Shown in pieces: positions 43,383-52,021 of a DNA stretch of 64,000 bases; within the stretch, counting starts at the first letter, position 1, and the number at the start of each line of letters is the position of its first letter. The position numbers and the translations under genes are program-made. This DNA comes from Treponema sp. (GTDB lineage: Bacteria; Spirochaetota; Spirochaetia; Treponematales; Treponemataceae). The notes under the pieces were generated by a model, which searched no databases, was not told the DNA's origin, and was given only the letters and a program-made list of their open reading frames with translations. Location of the stretch: the NCBI GenBank assembly GCA_017534445.1, contig JAFXWC010000005.1, forward strand, positions 1 through 64,000, written 5' to 3'.

Positions 43383-46300
43383 CTATTTTAGCTTGTTAAG
43401 GATGCGGCTTACTTCTCCGTCCAGGATTGTTACAACCTGCTTGTCGGGAAGGGAGCTGATGAGGCCACGCATGTAGGTAAAGACGATTTCTATCATGTCT
43501 ACGATGCTCTGTTCCTTGCGGACATCCTCGTCCTTTATGCCGATTTCCTTACGCCACAAGTCTGCAGTGGACAAAAGGCCAACCGCTCCGCTAAGCTTGT
43601 TGATGATGTACTCAAGCTGCAAGTGCTCCTTGCTCATAAGGAAGCGTTCCTTTTCTTCTTCCGGCAGGAATTCGCTCAGGGACTTTAGTTCGCGGAACAT
43701 GCTTGCCGTGTCCTTGAACTTCTTTGCTATGTCGTTGTCGTTCAGAATCTTTACGAAATCGGAAAGGGTCTTTGCGGTCTTGTTCAAAAGCGAGAGGTCC
43801 TGCTGCACAAGGTTCAGGTCATCCTGCTCAATTTCAGGCTGGGCAAAGTCCTCTGCTGAGTCAAGCTGATTTTCTTCCGCATCATCACCCTGTACGGTTT
43901 CGTCAAGCGGAACATCAACTTCCGTATCAAGAGCATCGTCAAGGTCTGCAGGGGCCTGGCTTTCAGGCAAGGCATCAGGGTCTCCGTCAACAGGGAGCTT
44001 GAGAGTCTCAGGTCCACCCTCTTCTGCAATCTCGTCTATTTCTGGGAACTCATAGTCTTCTGCATCAGGCTCTGGCTCTGGAATTATTACAGGCTCTTCC
44101 TGGATTTCTGCCTCTCCGTTTCCTTCGCCCTCAATTCCATCCATGCCAAGTTCATCGCCCATAGGAATCTGGACCTTTGGAGAGTCATCGTCATCGTTAA
44201 AGAACTCGTCGGCAGATATTGTCTCCATTCCGTCTGCATTGTCTTCGGCGGCTTCTGCCTCTGGAGTACTGTCTTCCACCTCCGGGAATTCAAAGTCGCT
44301 TGCACTTTCGGCTGGCGGCTCGGGAACAAACCTCTGCGGTTCTTCTTCTACCGGAAGCTCTACCTGCGGCTCTTCCTCCGGCTCTATGTCTATTTCGTCA
44401 TCAATGCTTGAGTCTTCGGGGAATTCAATATCCTCGTATTCCATCTGGGGAAGTGCTTCTTCCGCATCAAACTCTTCATCTGCTTCAAGCTGACCGTCGG
44501 CATCCTGATCGAATTCACCGTCATCATCAAAAAGGCCTTCCGTTGACTCGTCTGGCTCTGGTTCGGCAAGACCACCAAGGGAATCAAATTCTGTGTCGCC
44601 AGAATCAGCTTCAAAGGTGTCTGCCTGAGCAGGGACGCTTTCTTCCTCAGGCTGCTCGAAGGTCTCTTCTACAGGAGCCTCTTGGCGTGGGGCAGGCTCA
44701 AAGCTGCTGCCGTCTTCAACAGGAGTCTCTTCCTCGAACATTCCGTCGCTAACATCCATTGATGAAATGGGCTTTTCGTCGGAGCGTATGTCTTCCGTCT
44801 CAAAGGCACTTTCAAAGTCATCTGCCGGTCTGGATTCGTGTCCGCGGGATGCACCAAATGGATTGTTCTTTAGTATACTGGACTCATCTTCTTCCTCAAA
44901 TACAGGAGTGTCTGGAACAAGGTTGTCCAAATCAAGATAGTCTTCTGTGCGGTCTGCAAGTATTTCATCATCAAGAGTCTTGTCAAACGGAGAGGCACCG
45001 GTGTCGTCATTGTGGGTAAGCTTTTCAAAGCTGAATTCGTCGCTATGCTTGAACTCCTGGGAATCGGCCTGCTTCAAGTCAAGGTCTGAAACCTTCATGT
45101 CCGGGTTTTCTTCCGGCATAGAGACAATTTCCTCTTCGTTTACGGAACGGCCATTGTCGTCAATTTTGCCAAGCACGGACAAATCAACTTCGCCCTCATC
45201 CTTTTCAAGGGCATTTTTTTCTGCACCCTGCAGGCTTGTCCTTACCGAACCAATTCTTTCGCGGTAAAGGCGGTTGTCCTTGTCCACGGAGGCAAGCCTT
45301 TCGTAGGCATTGTAGGCATCCTGCATGCGGTTCTGCTTTTCGTAACCGTCGGCAAGCATTGCTATTGCGGCTGCATCCTCGGAGTTGGTCTCAAGGTATT
45401 TCTTCAGGTCTTCCTCTGCCTTCTTAAAGTTGCCCCTCTGGCTGTAGCGGCGTGCACTGTCGCGGTAGTATGCGGTGTAGTTGGGGTCGGTTGCCTTTAT
45501 CTTTTCAAAGCAATCCTCTGCCTTCTGGTCTTCTCCACGGCAGATGTAGTACTGTCCAAGAAGGTTCAAGGCCTGTATGTCATCGGGATTCTCGTCAAGA
45601 ATCTGCTTAATCTTATTGCTTGCGGCGGAAAGCTTGTCTGCGGTAAGAAGAACCCTTGCGTACTGCTTGAGCATCTCCCTGTTCTCCGGGTCAAGCTTTT
45701 CGTAGATACCCATAGTTTGTATGGCATCCTTTGACTTTCCGTGAAGGTCATAGACGTTTGCAAGTGAAGACAGGACTCTCTTGTTCTCCGGGTCCCACTT
45801 TAGCGCGGTGTTGTATTCGGCTTCTGCATCATCATAACCATTCTGCCTTGTGTAGACATCGCCCATCTTAGCGTGCATCTTGACGTTCTGAGGGTTGAGC
45901 ATGATTGCCTGTCCAACAAGGTCGGCTGCGTTTTTGGTCATGTTTCTGGAGAGCATCAGGTCGGCATAAGAGTCAATTGCTTCAAGCCAGCCCGGCTTTG
46001 AGCGCAGTGATGCCTCGTATTCGTTTGCGGCAAGGTCTAGGCGGCCAAGCTTTTCGTAGCTTTTTGCAAGGTTAAGGTGAAGGATTGGATGGTTGGGATC
46101 AACCTTAAGACCACGCTGGTATGAAGAAACTGCATCCTCGTGCTTGTTCTGCAAAGCGTAGATTGAACCCAGGTGGTTGTAGGCAAGTACATCTTCCTGG
46201 TTTTCTTCCACTACGCGGTTAAAGCACTGAAGGGCTTCCTCGTAGTTGCCCATGAGCTTGTAGGTAAAGCCAAGGTTGTAGAAGGACTGGATGTTGTTCT

Positions 46301-46619
46301 CGTCCGCAATAATGGCCTTTTCCAAAACCTCTATTGACTGGTCAAACTTCTTGAGCCTGCGGTAAATACCGCCAAGATGGTTAAGGGCATCCACATCATC
46401 AGGATTCTCGCTTATAATCTGCTTGTAAAGGGGAACTGCATCTGCATCACGGCCACTCTTCTGGTAAAGTTCGCCAAGATCGTTCAACAGATCCGTATTC
46501 GTAGGGTCGTCTTTTAGAAGATTCTTATACAAACGAGCGGCAAGCATGTAGTCATGCGCCAATACGGCAGCCTTTGCCCTGTCCAAAATCAACTTATTGT
46601 TTGTCTTTGTTTCGCCCAT
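43383..46619 (-). CDS. Large TPR protein with acidic linker and helical C-terminal domain
   Basis: A 1078-residue cytoplasmic protein without a signal peptide. Residues 1 to about 480 are consecutive tetratricopeptide repeats of 34 residues (e.g. VDALNHLGGIYRRLKKFDQS, VLAYNHLGSIYALQNKHEDA), about thirteen in number. Residues 480-930 are a low-complexity region dominated by Glu, Asp, Pro and Ser with no secondary-structure periodicity. The last 150 residues form a compact helical domain (LVQQDLSLLNKTAKTLSDFV to ILNKLK). It probably acts as a scaffold with a disordered spacer. Partners are unknown; the exported LamG/FN3 gene lies 58 bases upstream on the same strand. Confidence 0.88.
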   Translation of the reverse strand: MGETKTNNKLILDRAKAAVLAHDYMLAARLYKNLLKDDPTNTDLLNDLGELYQKSGRDADAVPLYKQIISENPDDVDALNHLGGIYRRLKKFDQSIEVLEKAIIADENNIQSFYNLGFTYKLMGNYEEALQCFNRVVEENQEDVLAYNHLGSIYALQNKHEDAVSSYQRGLKVDPNHPILHLNLAKSYEKLGRLDLAANEYEASLRSKPGWLEAIDSYADLMLSRNMTKNAADLVGQAIMLNPQNVKMHAKMGDVYTRQNGYDDAEAEYNTALKWDPENKRVLSSLANVYDLHGKSKDAIQTMGIYEKLDPENREMLKQYARVLLTADKLSAASNKIKQILDENPDDIQALNLLGQYYICRGEDQKAEDCFEKIKATDPNYTAYYRDSARRYSQRGNFKKAEEDLKKYLETNSEDAAAIAMLADGYEKQNRMQDAYNAYERLASVDKDNRLYRERIGSVRTSLQGAEKNALEKDEGEVDLSVLGKIDDNGRSVNEEEIVSMPEENPDMKVSDLDLKQADSQEFKHSDEFSFEKLTHNDDTGASPFDKTLDDEILADRTEDYLDLDNLVPDTPVFEEEDESSILKNNPFGASRGHESRPADDFESAFETEDIRSDEKPISSMDVSDGMFEEETPVEDGSSFEPAPRQEAPVEETFEQPEEESVPAQADTFEADSGDTEFDSLGGLAEPEPDESTEGLFDDDGEFDQDADGQLEADEEFDAEEALPQMEYEDIEFPEDSSIDDEIDIEPEEEPQVELPVEEEPQRFVPEPPAESASDFEFPEVEDSTPEAEAAEDNADGMETISADEFFNDDDDSPKVQIPMGDELGMDGIEGEGNGEAEIQEEPVIIPEPEPDAEDYEFPEIDEIAEEGGPETLKLPVDGDPDALPESQAPADLDDALDTEVDVPLDETVQGDDAEENQLDSAEDFAQPEIEQDDLNLVQQDLSLLNKTAKTLSDFVKILNDNDIAKKFKDTASMFRELKSLSEFLPEEEKERFLMSKEHLQLEYIINKLSGAVGLLSTADLWRKEIGIKDEDVRKEQSIVDMIEIVFTYMRGLISSLPDKQVVTILDGEVSRILNKLK

Positions 46620-46677
46620 ATTCTATGACCCCTGTTTTTATTTCCGCACTTTCTTCTATAAATATATCTTCTATAAT

Positions 46678-48219
46678 TTATTTTCTGAGAGGGCGTGCGT
46701 ACACTTCCTTGGAAAGTATGCCCATAATCTTATTGTCGCTCTTTGAATATGATGCGACCGCAAAGTAATATATCTTGCCGTTCTTAAGGCCCGTGAATTT
46801 CATTCTGCACACGTTTCCAACATCAAGAGGAGATGCACCCTCGTAAGCTTCCTGGCCAAGGTATTCGCCTGGTCTTTCACCGTAGAATACGATGTAACCG
46901 CCTGTCTGGTCGTCAACAGAGTAGCTCCATGAAAGGGTAACTTCTCCGTCACCGGCATCCGCAAACACGGAGAAAGGTGGAAGAGGAAGCGGAACTTCCG
47001 TATAGGCAAGCTTTATTTCCGTAACAGAAGGTGTAAGAGAACCGCCGCCGTCCGGGTAAAGGTCGCCTGAAATCTGAAAGTACTGACCGCTTACGCCAGT
47101 AATCTGCTCGTGGTTCTTTACAGGAACCCATTTTGGATAGTCGTCTGTCCAGTCAAAGCGGTTGTCTCCGCTGCGGACATAGAAGGCCACATCCGTCTGC
47201 GAAGGGGTGTTTACTATTGCATCAAGGCGCTCAAGCTTTGCACCGCGGGAAATAAGAATCGGCTGGGTTACAAAGCGTCCGCCGTTGCTCTTGTATGTGT
47301 CGTAGCGCAGGGAGCTTGCAGTTTCGCTCTCAGCAGTACGCTGAATCCTAAAGTCGTCTATGTAGCCTGTGTACTTGGGGCAGATTTCTATGTTTGCCTT
47401 AACGCCAAGCAATGGTGTGCATACGCTGCCGCCGTGCTCGTGACCGTTGGAAGTTATGTACTGAAGGGCTTCAATCTTACCGTCAATCCTGTATTCCAAA
47501 AGGCCAGTGTCATCATCAAAACTGATTGAATGGTGGGCCCAGTTGCCGGGGATTATAGTGCGTGTGCATGAAAGGGTTACGGTTCCGTTGTCCTTCTTCC
47601 AGCCGTTAAAGACGTTGATGAATTCCCAGCGCAAGTGGTTGCTAAAGAAGCTTGCAGAAATCATCTGGTAAAGGAGGTAGTCGTTCTCCATTCTTGAAGA
47701 ACGCCAAGAGAATACAATTTCACCGTTCTCTGCGATTGAAGGGCAAAGCCAGAATTCTATAAGGAAAGAACCCTTGCTTCCGCTGCTTCCAAAAAGGGAG
47801 TCCTCATTACCGCAAAGGGTAAGACCTCCGTTTCCGCGGCTCATAGCGGCCTGCTTTCCCATCTTTACCTTGGAAGCGCTTACAAAAGACTTTTCCGCGA
47901 CAGAATAATTGCCCGCCCTGTCTGCAAAGGAACCGTCCATCTCCTCAAAGTCAAGAAGAAGATCCGTAGAAGAAGTTCCTCCGCTTACGCCGGAAGAAGC
48001 AAAAGTCTTGGCTGTAGACCGGTCTACTGTCCTGCTGTTGGTGGCAAGCTCAAGGCTCTTGTAACCAAAGCGGCCCTTTCCGTAGGCAAGGCCATCCATG
48101 GACTGGAGCTTACCCCAACCCGCCTGACCGCCAAGCACCATAGTCTTTTCCTCAGAAAAAGAAAGACCTGAAAAGAGTAGACAAAATATAGCTAAAAAAA
48201 GTATTCTTATCTTATGCAT
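46678..48219 (-). CDS. Exported protein with LamG-like and fibronectin III domains
   Basis: A 513-residue exported protein: signal peptide MHKIRILFLAIFCLLFSG...SFSEE, a Ser/Thr-rich stretch, a concanavalin/LamG-type jelly-roll (about 90-290, with FLIEFWLCPSIAENGEI, GNWAHHSISFDDDTGLLEY, YIDDFRIQRT), a second beta domain, and a C-terminal fibronectin type III module (PPFSVFADAGDGEVTLSWSY...GLKNGKIYYFAVASYS). Likely a periplasmic or surface carbohydrate- or matrix-binding protein. The start ATG at 48219-48217 is the minus-strand half of the palindrome ATGCAT whose plus-strand ATG starts uvrC; upstream TTG 48234 is a weaker option. Confidence 0.75.
   Translation of the reverse strand: MHKIRILFLAIFCLLFSGLSFSEEKTMVLGGQAGWGKLQSMDGLAYGKGRFGYKSLELATNSRTVDRSTAKTFASSGVSGGTSSTDLLLDFEEMDGSFADRAGNYSVAEKSFVSASKVKMGKQAAMSRGNGGLTLCGNEDSLFGSSGSKGSFLIEFWLCPSIAENGEIVFSWRSSRMENDYLLYQMISASFFSNHLRWEFINVFNGWKKDNGTVTLSCTRTIIPGNWAHHSISFDDDTGLLEYRIDGKIEALQYITSNGHEHGGSVCTPLLGVKANIEICPKYTGYIDDFRIQRTAESETASSLRYDTYKSNGGRFVTQPILISRGAKLERLDAIVNTPSQTDVAFYVRSGDNRFDWTDDYPKWVPVKNHEQITGVSGQYFQISGDLYPDGGGSLTPSVTEIKLAYTEVPLPLPPFSVFADAGDGEVTLSWSYSVDDQTGGYIVFYGERPGEYLGQEAYEGASPLDVGNVCRMKFTGLKNGKIYYFAVASYSKSDNKIMGILSKEVYARPLRK
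48178..48207 (+). promoter_or_regulatory. Weak candidate promoter of uvrC inside the divergent gene
   Basis: TAGACA (48178-48183), 18 bases, TATTCT (48202-48207). It would start transcription at or within a base of the uvrC ATG. Both hexamers are imperfect. Confidence 0.35.
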
Positions 48220-50253
48220 AGTTCCGACCAGCAATTAAATTCAGATTCACCGCGGCAATCACCGCAGCCCGATCCAAGAGAAATCCTCCACCAGACCGCC
48301 CTAAAAGCCCCGTCCCAAAGCGGTGTCTACATGTGGAAGAACGCCGAAGGAACAGTCATTTACGTTGGCAAGGCAAAAAACCTCAAGAACCGCCTTTCTT
48401 CCTATTTTAGCGGAAGCAAGGACATCAAGACAAGGCTGTTGGTCCACAACGCCCGCTCAATTGAATACATAACCACTAACAATGAGTATGAAGCATTTTT
48501 ACTGGAAAACAACCTCATAAAAAAATTTTCCCCCCGCTACAACATAGATTTGAAGGACGGAAAATCATACCCAGTGCTGCGGGTAACGAGCGAAAAGTTT
48601 CCGAGGGTCTACAAAACAAGGAGAATTGTCCAGGACGGCTCCAAGTACTTTGGCCCCTTCCCCGACGCAACTGCTCTTGACGTTTTTACCGATACCCTCT
48701 ACGAAATTTATCCGCTGCGCCACTGCAAAACCCTTAAAAAAAAGGCCTCGCCGTGCATGTATTACCACATCGGCAGATGCATGGCTCCCTGCTGCAAACA
48801 GGTAGACCACTCCACCTATACTGAATTTATCGAAGAAATCTGTACACTTCTTGAGAACAAAGGAGAAGAAACGGCAAAAAAACTTGAAAGCGAAATGAAG
48901 GCCGCCGCCCAGTCACTAAATTTTGAAAAGGCCGCAAGACTCCGCGACGGACTAAGGGCACTTTCCGTACTCAAGAACCAGAATATAGTAGAAAGTTTTG
49001 ACGGAAGTGACCGAGACTACATAGCCTCATGGCGTGAGGGTGAACTGGTAAGCTTTACCGTGCTAAGAATCAGAAGCGGAAAACTCCTTGGCAGGGACAA
49101 CTACCGTACAATAACGCTAAACGAAGACACCGAAATCCTTGGCGAATTCATGGCATCCTACTACACCGCAAAAGAAGACATCCCCCCTTCAATCTACGTG
49201 GTAACGGAAGACGGAATGGAAATAATGAAGCGGTGGTTCAGCGAAACCTACAAAATAGACTGCCAGATTATAGTTGCAAAGCCCACAATTCCCCAGGCAA
49301 AGCTGCACCTGGCCGCAATACAGATGGCACAGGAAAACGCCCGCGAAGACATAATCCGCAGGGTACGCGAAAGGGGTGACTTCCCCGCAATGGAAGAACT
49401 GCAGAAGGTTTTGGCACTCCCCCGCCTGCCTGTAAGAATAGAAGGCTTCGACATAGCCCACATTGGCGGAAAATTCCCCGTGGCATCGCTCATCAGCTTC
49501 TACAACGGAAACCCGGACAAAAAAAACTACCGCTACTTCCGCCTAAAGACAACCGACGGCTACATAGACGACTTCCAGTCAATGAGGGAAGCAACATCCC
49601 GCCGCTACACAAGGCTAATAAACGAAAAGCAGCCCCTACCCGACCTGCTCCTGATAGACGGTGGCATTGGACAGGTTAACGCAGTAGACGGAATACTCAA
49701 GGCACTTGGAGCCGACATCCCCATAGCAGGCCTTGCCAAAAGGGACGAAGAAATATGGCGCCCCCACACATCAGAGCCGGTATGCCTGCCAAAAAGAAGT
49801 GACGCTTTAAGACTGCTTCAACGCGTACGTGACGAAACCCACCGCTTTGCAACCAGCCGCAACCAGAACCTGCGCACAAAAGAAAACACGGTCTCGCCCT
49901 TCATAAAGCTGCCGGGAATTGGAAAGGAAAGGGATAAAATCCTAATGAAAAAGTACGGAAGCCTACAAGCCCTTGCCCAAGCCCCGGAAGCAGAACTTGC
50001 CCAGCTGCTCCACTTTAGGGCAGACGCCGCAACAGCCCTGCTTCTCGCCGCAAAAACGGAAGTTGCAAAACAGGAAAAACGCAAGGAAGAACAGGCACTT
50101 TCACTCGGAGAGGCTGGAACAACCTGGCAAAAGGCTGCACACGCACAAATGCTGAGCAATCTTGCCCAAATGGCTGCGGAAGACGAGTACGAACTGGATG
50201 AAAACGAAGAAAGCGAGGAAGCCATGGTGGCAGAACCAGGCGATCCCCTGTAA
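48214..50253 (+). CDS. uvrC: Excinuclease ABC subunit C
   Basis: Makes the 3' and 5' incisions of nucleotide-excision repair with UvrA and UvrB. The 679-residue protein has the GIY-YIG domain (GVYMWKNAEGTVIYVGKAKN, about 38-57), a cysteine-rich segment (CMYYHIGRCMAPCC), the UVR motif (LNFEKAARLRDGLRAL, about 230-245) that contacts UvrB, the RNase H-like endonuclease core (IEGFDIAHIGG...LLLIDGGIGQVNA), and a helix-hairpin-helix (LPGIGKERDKILMKKYGS). About 60 acidic and alanine-rich residues extend the C terminus beyond typical length. No ribosome site exists; an in-frame stop 21 bases upstream leaves 48214 as the only plausible start. Confidence 0.95.
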   Translation: MHSSDQQLNSDSPRQSPQPDPREILHQTALKAPSQSGVYMWKNAEGTVIYVGKAKNLKNRLSSYFSGSKDIKTRLLVHNARSIEYITTNNEYEAFLLENNLIKKFSPRYNIDLKDGKSYPVLRVTSEKFPRVYKTRRIVQDGSKYFGPFPDATALDVFTDTLYEIYPLRHCKTLKKKASPCMYYHIGRCMAPCCKQVDHSTYTEFIEEICTLLENKGEETAKKLESEMKAAAQSLNFEKAARLRDGLRALSVLKNQNIVESFDGSDRDYIASWREGELVSFTVLRIRSGKLLGRDNYRTITLNEDTEILGEFMASYYTAKEDIPPSIYVVTEDGMEIMKRWFSETYKIDCQIIVAKPTIPQAKLHLAAIQMAQENAREDIIRRVRERGDFPAMEELQKVLALPRLPVRIEGFDIAHIGGKFPVASLISFYNGNPDKKNYRYFRLKTTDGYIDDFQSMREATSRRYTRLINEKQPLPDLLLIDGGIGQVNAVDGILKALGADIPIAGLAKRDEEIWRPHTSEPVCLPKRSDALRLLQRVRDETHRFATSRNQNLRTKENTVSPFIKLPGIGKERDKILMKKYGSLQALAQAPEAELAQLLHFRADAATALLLAAKTEVAKQEKRKEEQALSLGEAGTTWQKAAHAQMLSNLAQMAAEDEYELDENEESEEAMVAEPGDPL

Positions 50254-50279
50254 AAAAGTGAGAGAAATGCAAGCTAAAA

Positions 50280-50384
50280 TTATTTTCGGATACCTATATC
50301 TTTCCCGGAATTAAGCAAAAATGAACCGACTGCAAAAAAAGCCATAAAAGCGGCAATAACAACCTGTGCCAAAATTTCAAGCAT
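50280..50384 (-). CDS. Small 34-residue single-span membrane protein
   Basis: The frame encodes MLEILAQVVIAAFMAFFAVG then SFLLNSGKDIGIRK: a hydrophobic helix of about 20 residues with a short basic tail, no cysteines. The start is supported by an excellent ribosome site (GGAGGAGTTT directly before ATG). A longer in-frame ATG at 50396 overlaps this site and is unlikely. TATACT lies just upstream as a possible -10. It is antisense to no gene, lying in the 358-base gap between uvrC and the SPFH gene. Function unknown; typical of small membrane regulators or type I toxin-like peptides. Confidence 0.6.
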   Translation of the reverse strand: MLEILAQVVIAAFMAFFAVGSFLLNSGKDIGIRK

Positions 50385-50508
50385 AAACTCCTCCATAGTA
50401 TAGAATAAAATCTCTTCCCCTAAAATATCGGCCCATAAAAAAAGCAATTAAGACAAAAGCGCAAATTCAAAAATAATTTTTTATTATATCTATTTCCTTA
50501 ATTTTTTC

Positions 50509-50536
50509 TTGTTTTATAGAAAATATATATTATAAT
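50509..50536 (+). promoter_or_regulatory. Promoter of the SPFH gene
   Basis: TTGTTT (50509-50514), 16 bases, TATAAT (50531-50536). It predicts a leader of about 70 bases. Confidence 0.6.
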
Positions 50537-50579
50537 GAATGATATAGCGTCGCCCTCATGGTTCTACCGTTTGGAGCGG

Positions 50580-50603
50580 CCTAGAAAAACCTCATTTTTT
50601 AGG
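50580..50603 (+). promoter_or_regulatory. Leader hairpin next to the SPFH ribosome site
   Basis: CCTAGAAAAA pairs with TTTTTTAGG; the right arm contains the first half of the ribosome site TAGGAG. When folded it would partly hide the site, so translation could be controlled by leader structure. The upstream leader (50543-50579) has a GC-rich segment with CCG/CGG pairing but no riboswitch class was recognised. Confidence 0.4.
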
Positions 50604-50611
50604 AGTAAACT

Positions 50612-51946
50612 ATGGGTTTGATTTCAGCAGCATTGGGTGCGGCAGGCGGAGTCCTTGCAGACCAGTGGAAGGAATACTTTTACTGTGAGGCCATTGACAA
50701 CAACATCCTTATGGTAAAAGGCCAGAAACGCGTAGGAAAGCGTTCCTCAAACACAAAGGGAACAGACAACATAATATCCAAAGGCTCAGTAATAGCCGTT
50801 GCGGACGGCCAGTGCATGGTAATCGTAGACAACGGAAAAGTCGCAGAAATCTGTGCGGAACCTGGTGAATTCGTATACGATTCATCCACGGAACCGTCTA
50901 TCTTTGCGGGCAACCTTGGTGAAAGCATACTAGACACCTTTAAGGAAATAGGACGCCGCTTTACCTTCGGTGGTGAGCCGCCAAAAGACCAGCGCGTTTA
51001 CTACATCAACACAAAGCAAATCCTTGGCAACAAGTACGGAACAGCAAACTCCGTCCCCTTCCGCGTCGTAGACCAAAGGGCACACATAGACATGGACATA
51101 GGTATCAAGTGCTTTGGTGAATACAGCTTCAAGATTGTTAACCCTATCCTCTTCTATACCAACGTTGCCGCAAACGTTGCAGACCAGTACTCACGCACGG
51201 AAATTGAAGGCCAGATGAGGAGCGAACTCCTTACAGCCCTTCAGCCGTCATTTGCAGTGCTTTCGGAAAAGGGCATACGCTATTCGGCACTTGTTGGACA
51301 CACAACTGAAATGGCAGACATCCTGAACCAGCAGCTTTCCTCCAAATGGGGTGACCTGTACGGAATCAAGATTGTCTCCTTCGGAATCTCATCGCTCAAG
51401 GCAGACGAAGACGACGAAAAGAAAATTAAGCAGATGCAGGAACGCGCTTCCTACACTGATCCTTCTATGCGCGATGCAATGATGGCAACATCCATGGCAA
51501 ACGCAATGGAAACTGCCGCCGGAAATTCGGCCGGTGCCGCAACAGGCTTCATGGGAATGGGCATGATGGGCGGAATGATGGGTGGCTACCAGTTCCAGCA
51601 GCAACCGCAACAGTGCTATGCCCAGCAGCAGCCTCAGCAGACACAACAGCAGGCCCCGGCAGCAGCGGCAGGCGGGTGGAAGTGTCCAAAGTGCGGCGCA
51701 CAGGCAAGCGGAAAATTCTGCCCCGAATGCGGTGCACCAAAGCCAGAGGCAACGGCAGGATGGACGTGCTCTTGCGGAACCGTAAACCAGGGTAAATTCT
51801 GCCAGAACTGCGGAGCCAAGAAACCGGCAGGGGCACCTCTCTACAAGTGCGACAAGTGCGGCTGGGTTCCACCGGATCCACACAACCCGCCAAAATTCTG
51901 CCCTGAATGTGGCGACGTATTTGACGATTCAGACATTCAGCAGTAG
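50612..51946 (+). CDS. SPFH-domain protein with three C-terminal zinc ribbons
   Basis: A 444-residue protein of the YdjI/virion-core-like SPFH group. The SPFH (band-7) core spans about residues 20-270 (VIAVADGQCMVIVDNGKV, EPGEFVYDSSTEPSI, IGIKCFGEYSFKI, the helical SRTEIEGQMRSELLTALQPS). A Met/Gly then Gln/Pro/Ala-rich linker (about 300-345) leads to three CxxC...CxxC zinc ribbons (KCPKCG...CPECG; CSCG...CQNCG; KCDKCG...CPECG). SPFH proteins oligomerise at membranes into microdomain scaffolds; the linked zinc ribbons probably recruit partners. Ribosome site AGGAG. A strong terminator follows. Confidence 0.88.
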   Translation: MGLISAALGAAGGVLADQWKEYFYCEAIDNNILMVKGQKRVGKRSSNTKGTDNIISKGSVIAVADGQCMVIVDNGKVAEICAEPGEFVYDSSTEPSIFAGNLGESILDTFKEIGRRFTFGGEPPKDQRVYYINTKQILGNKYGTANSVPFRVVDQRAHIDMDIGIKCFGEYSFKIVNPILFYTNVAANVADQYSRTEIEGQMRSELLTALQPSFAVLSEKGIRYSALVGHTTEMADILNQQLSSKWGDLYGIKIVSFGISSLKADEDDEKKIKQMQERASYTDPSMRDAMMATSMANAMETAAGNSAGAATGFMGMGMMGGMMGGYQFQQQPQQCYAQQQPQQTQQQAPAAAAGGWKCPKCGAQASGKFCPECGAPKPEATAGWTCSCGTVNQGKFCQNCGAKKPAGAPLYKCDKCGWVPPDPHNPPKFCPECGDVFDDSDIQQ

Positions 51947-51969
51947 AAGGCTTTTGTAAAAAGAACTAC

Positions 51970-52010
51970 AAGGCGGCTCCAGGTTTATTTGACTTGGGGC
52001 TGCCTTTTTT
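51970..52010 (+). terminator. Terminator after the SPFH gene
   Basis: AAGGCGGCTCC and GGGGCTGCCTT form a GC-rich, slightly mismatched stem followed directly by TTTTTT. It ends 11 bases before the convergent HAD gene's stop codon. Confidence 0.85.
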
Positions 52011-52021
52011 GTTGACATATC

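Noticed and set aside
50540-50611. Purine, preQ1 or fluoride riboswitch in the SPFH leader
   Set aside because: Some short words (TTCTACC) recall the purine class but the three-stem layout and conserved junction bases are missing.
51970-52010. Bidirectional terminator serving both SPFH and the HAD gene
   Set aside because: Only the plus strand has a T run after the stem; the minus strand continues with mixed bases.
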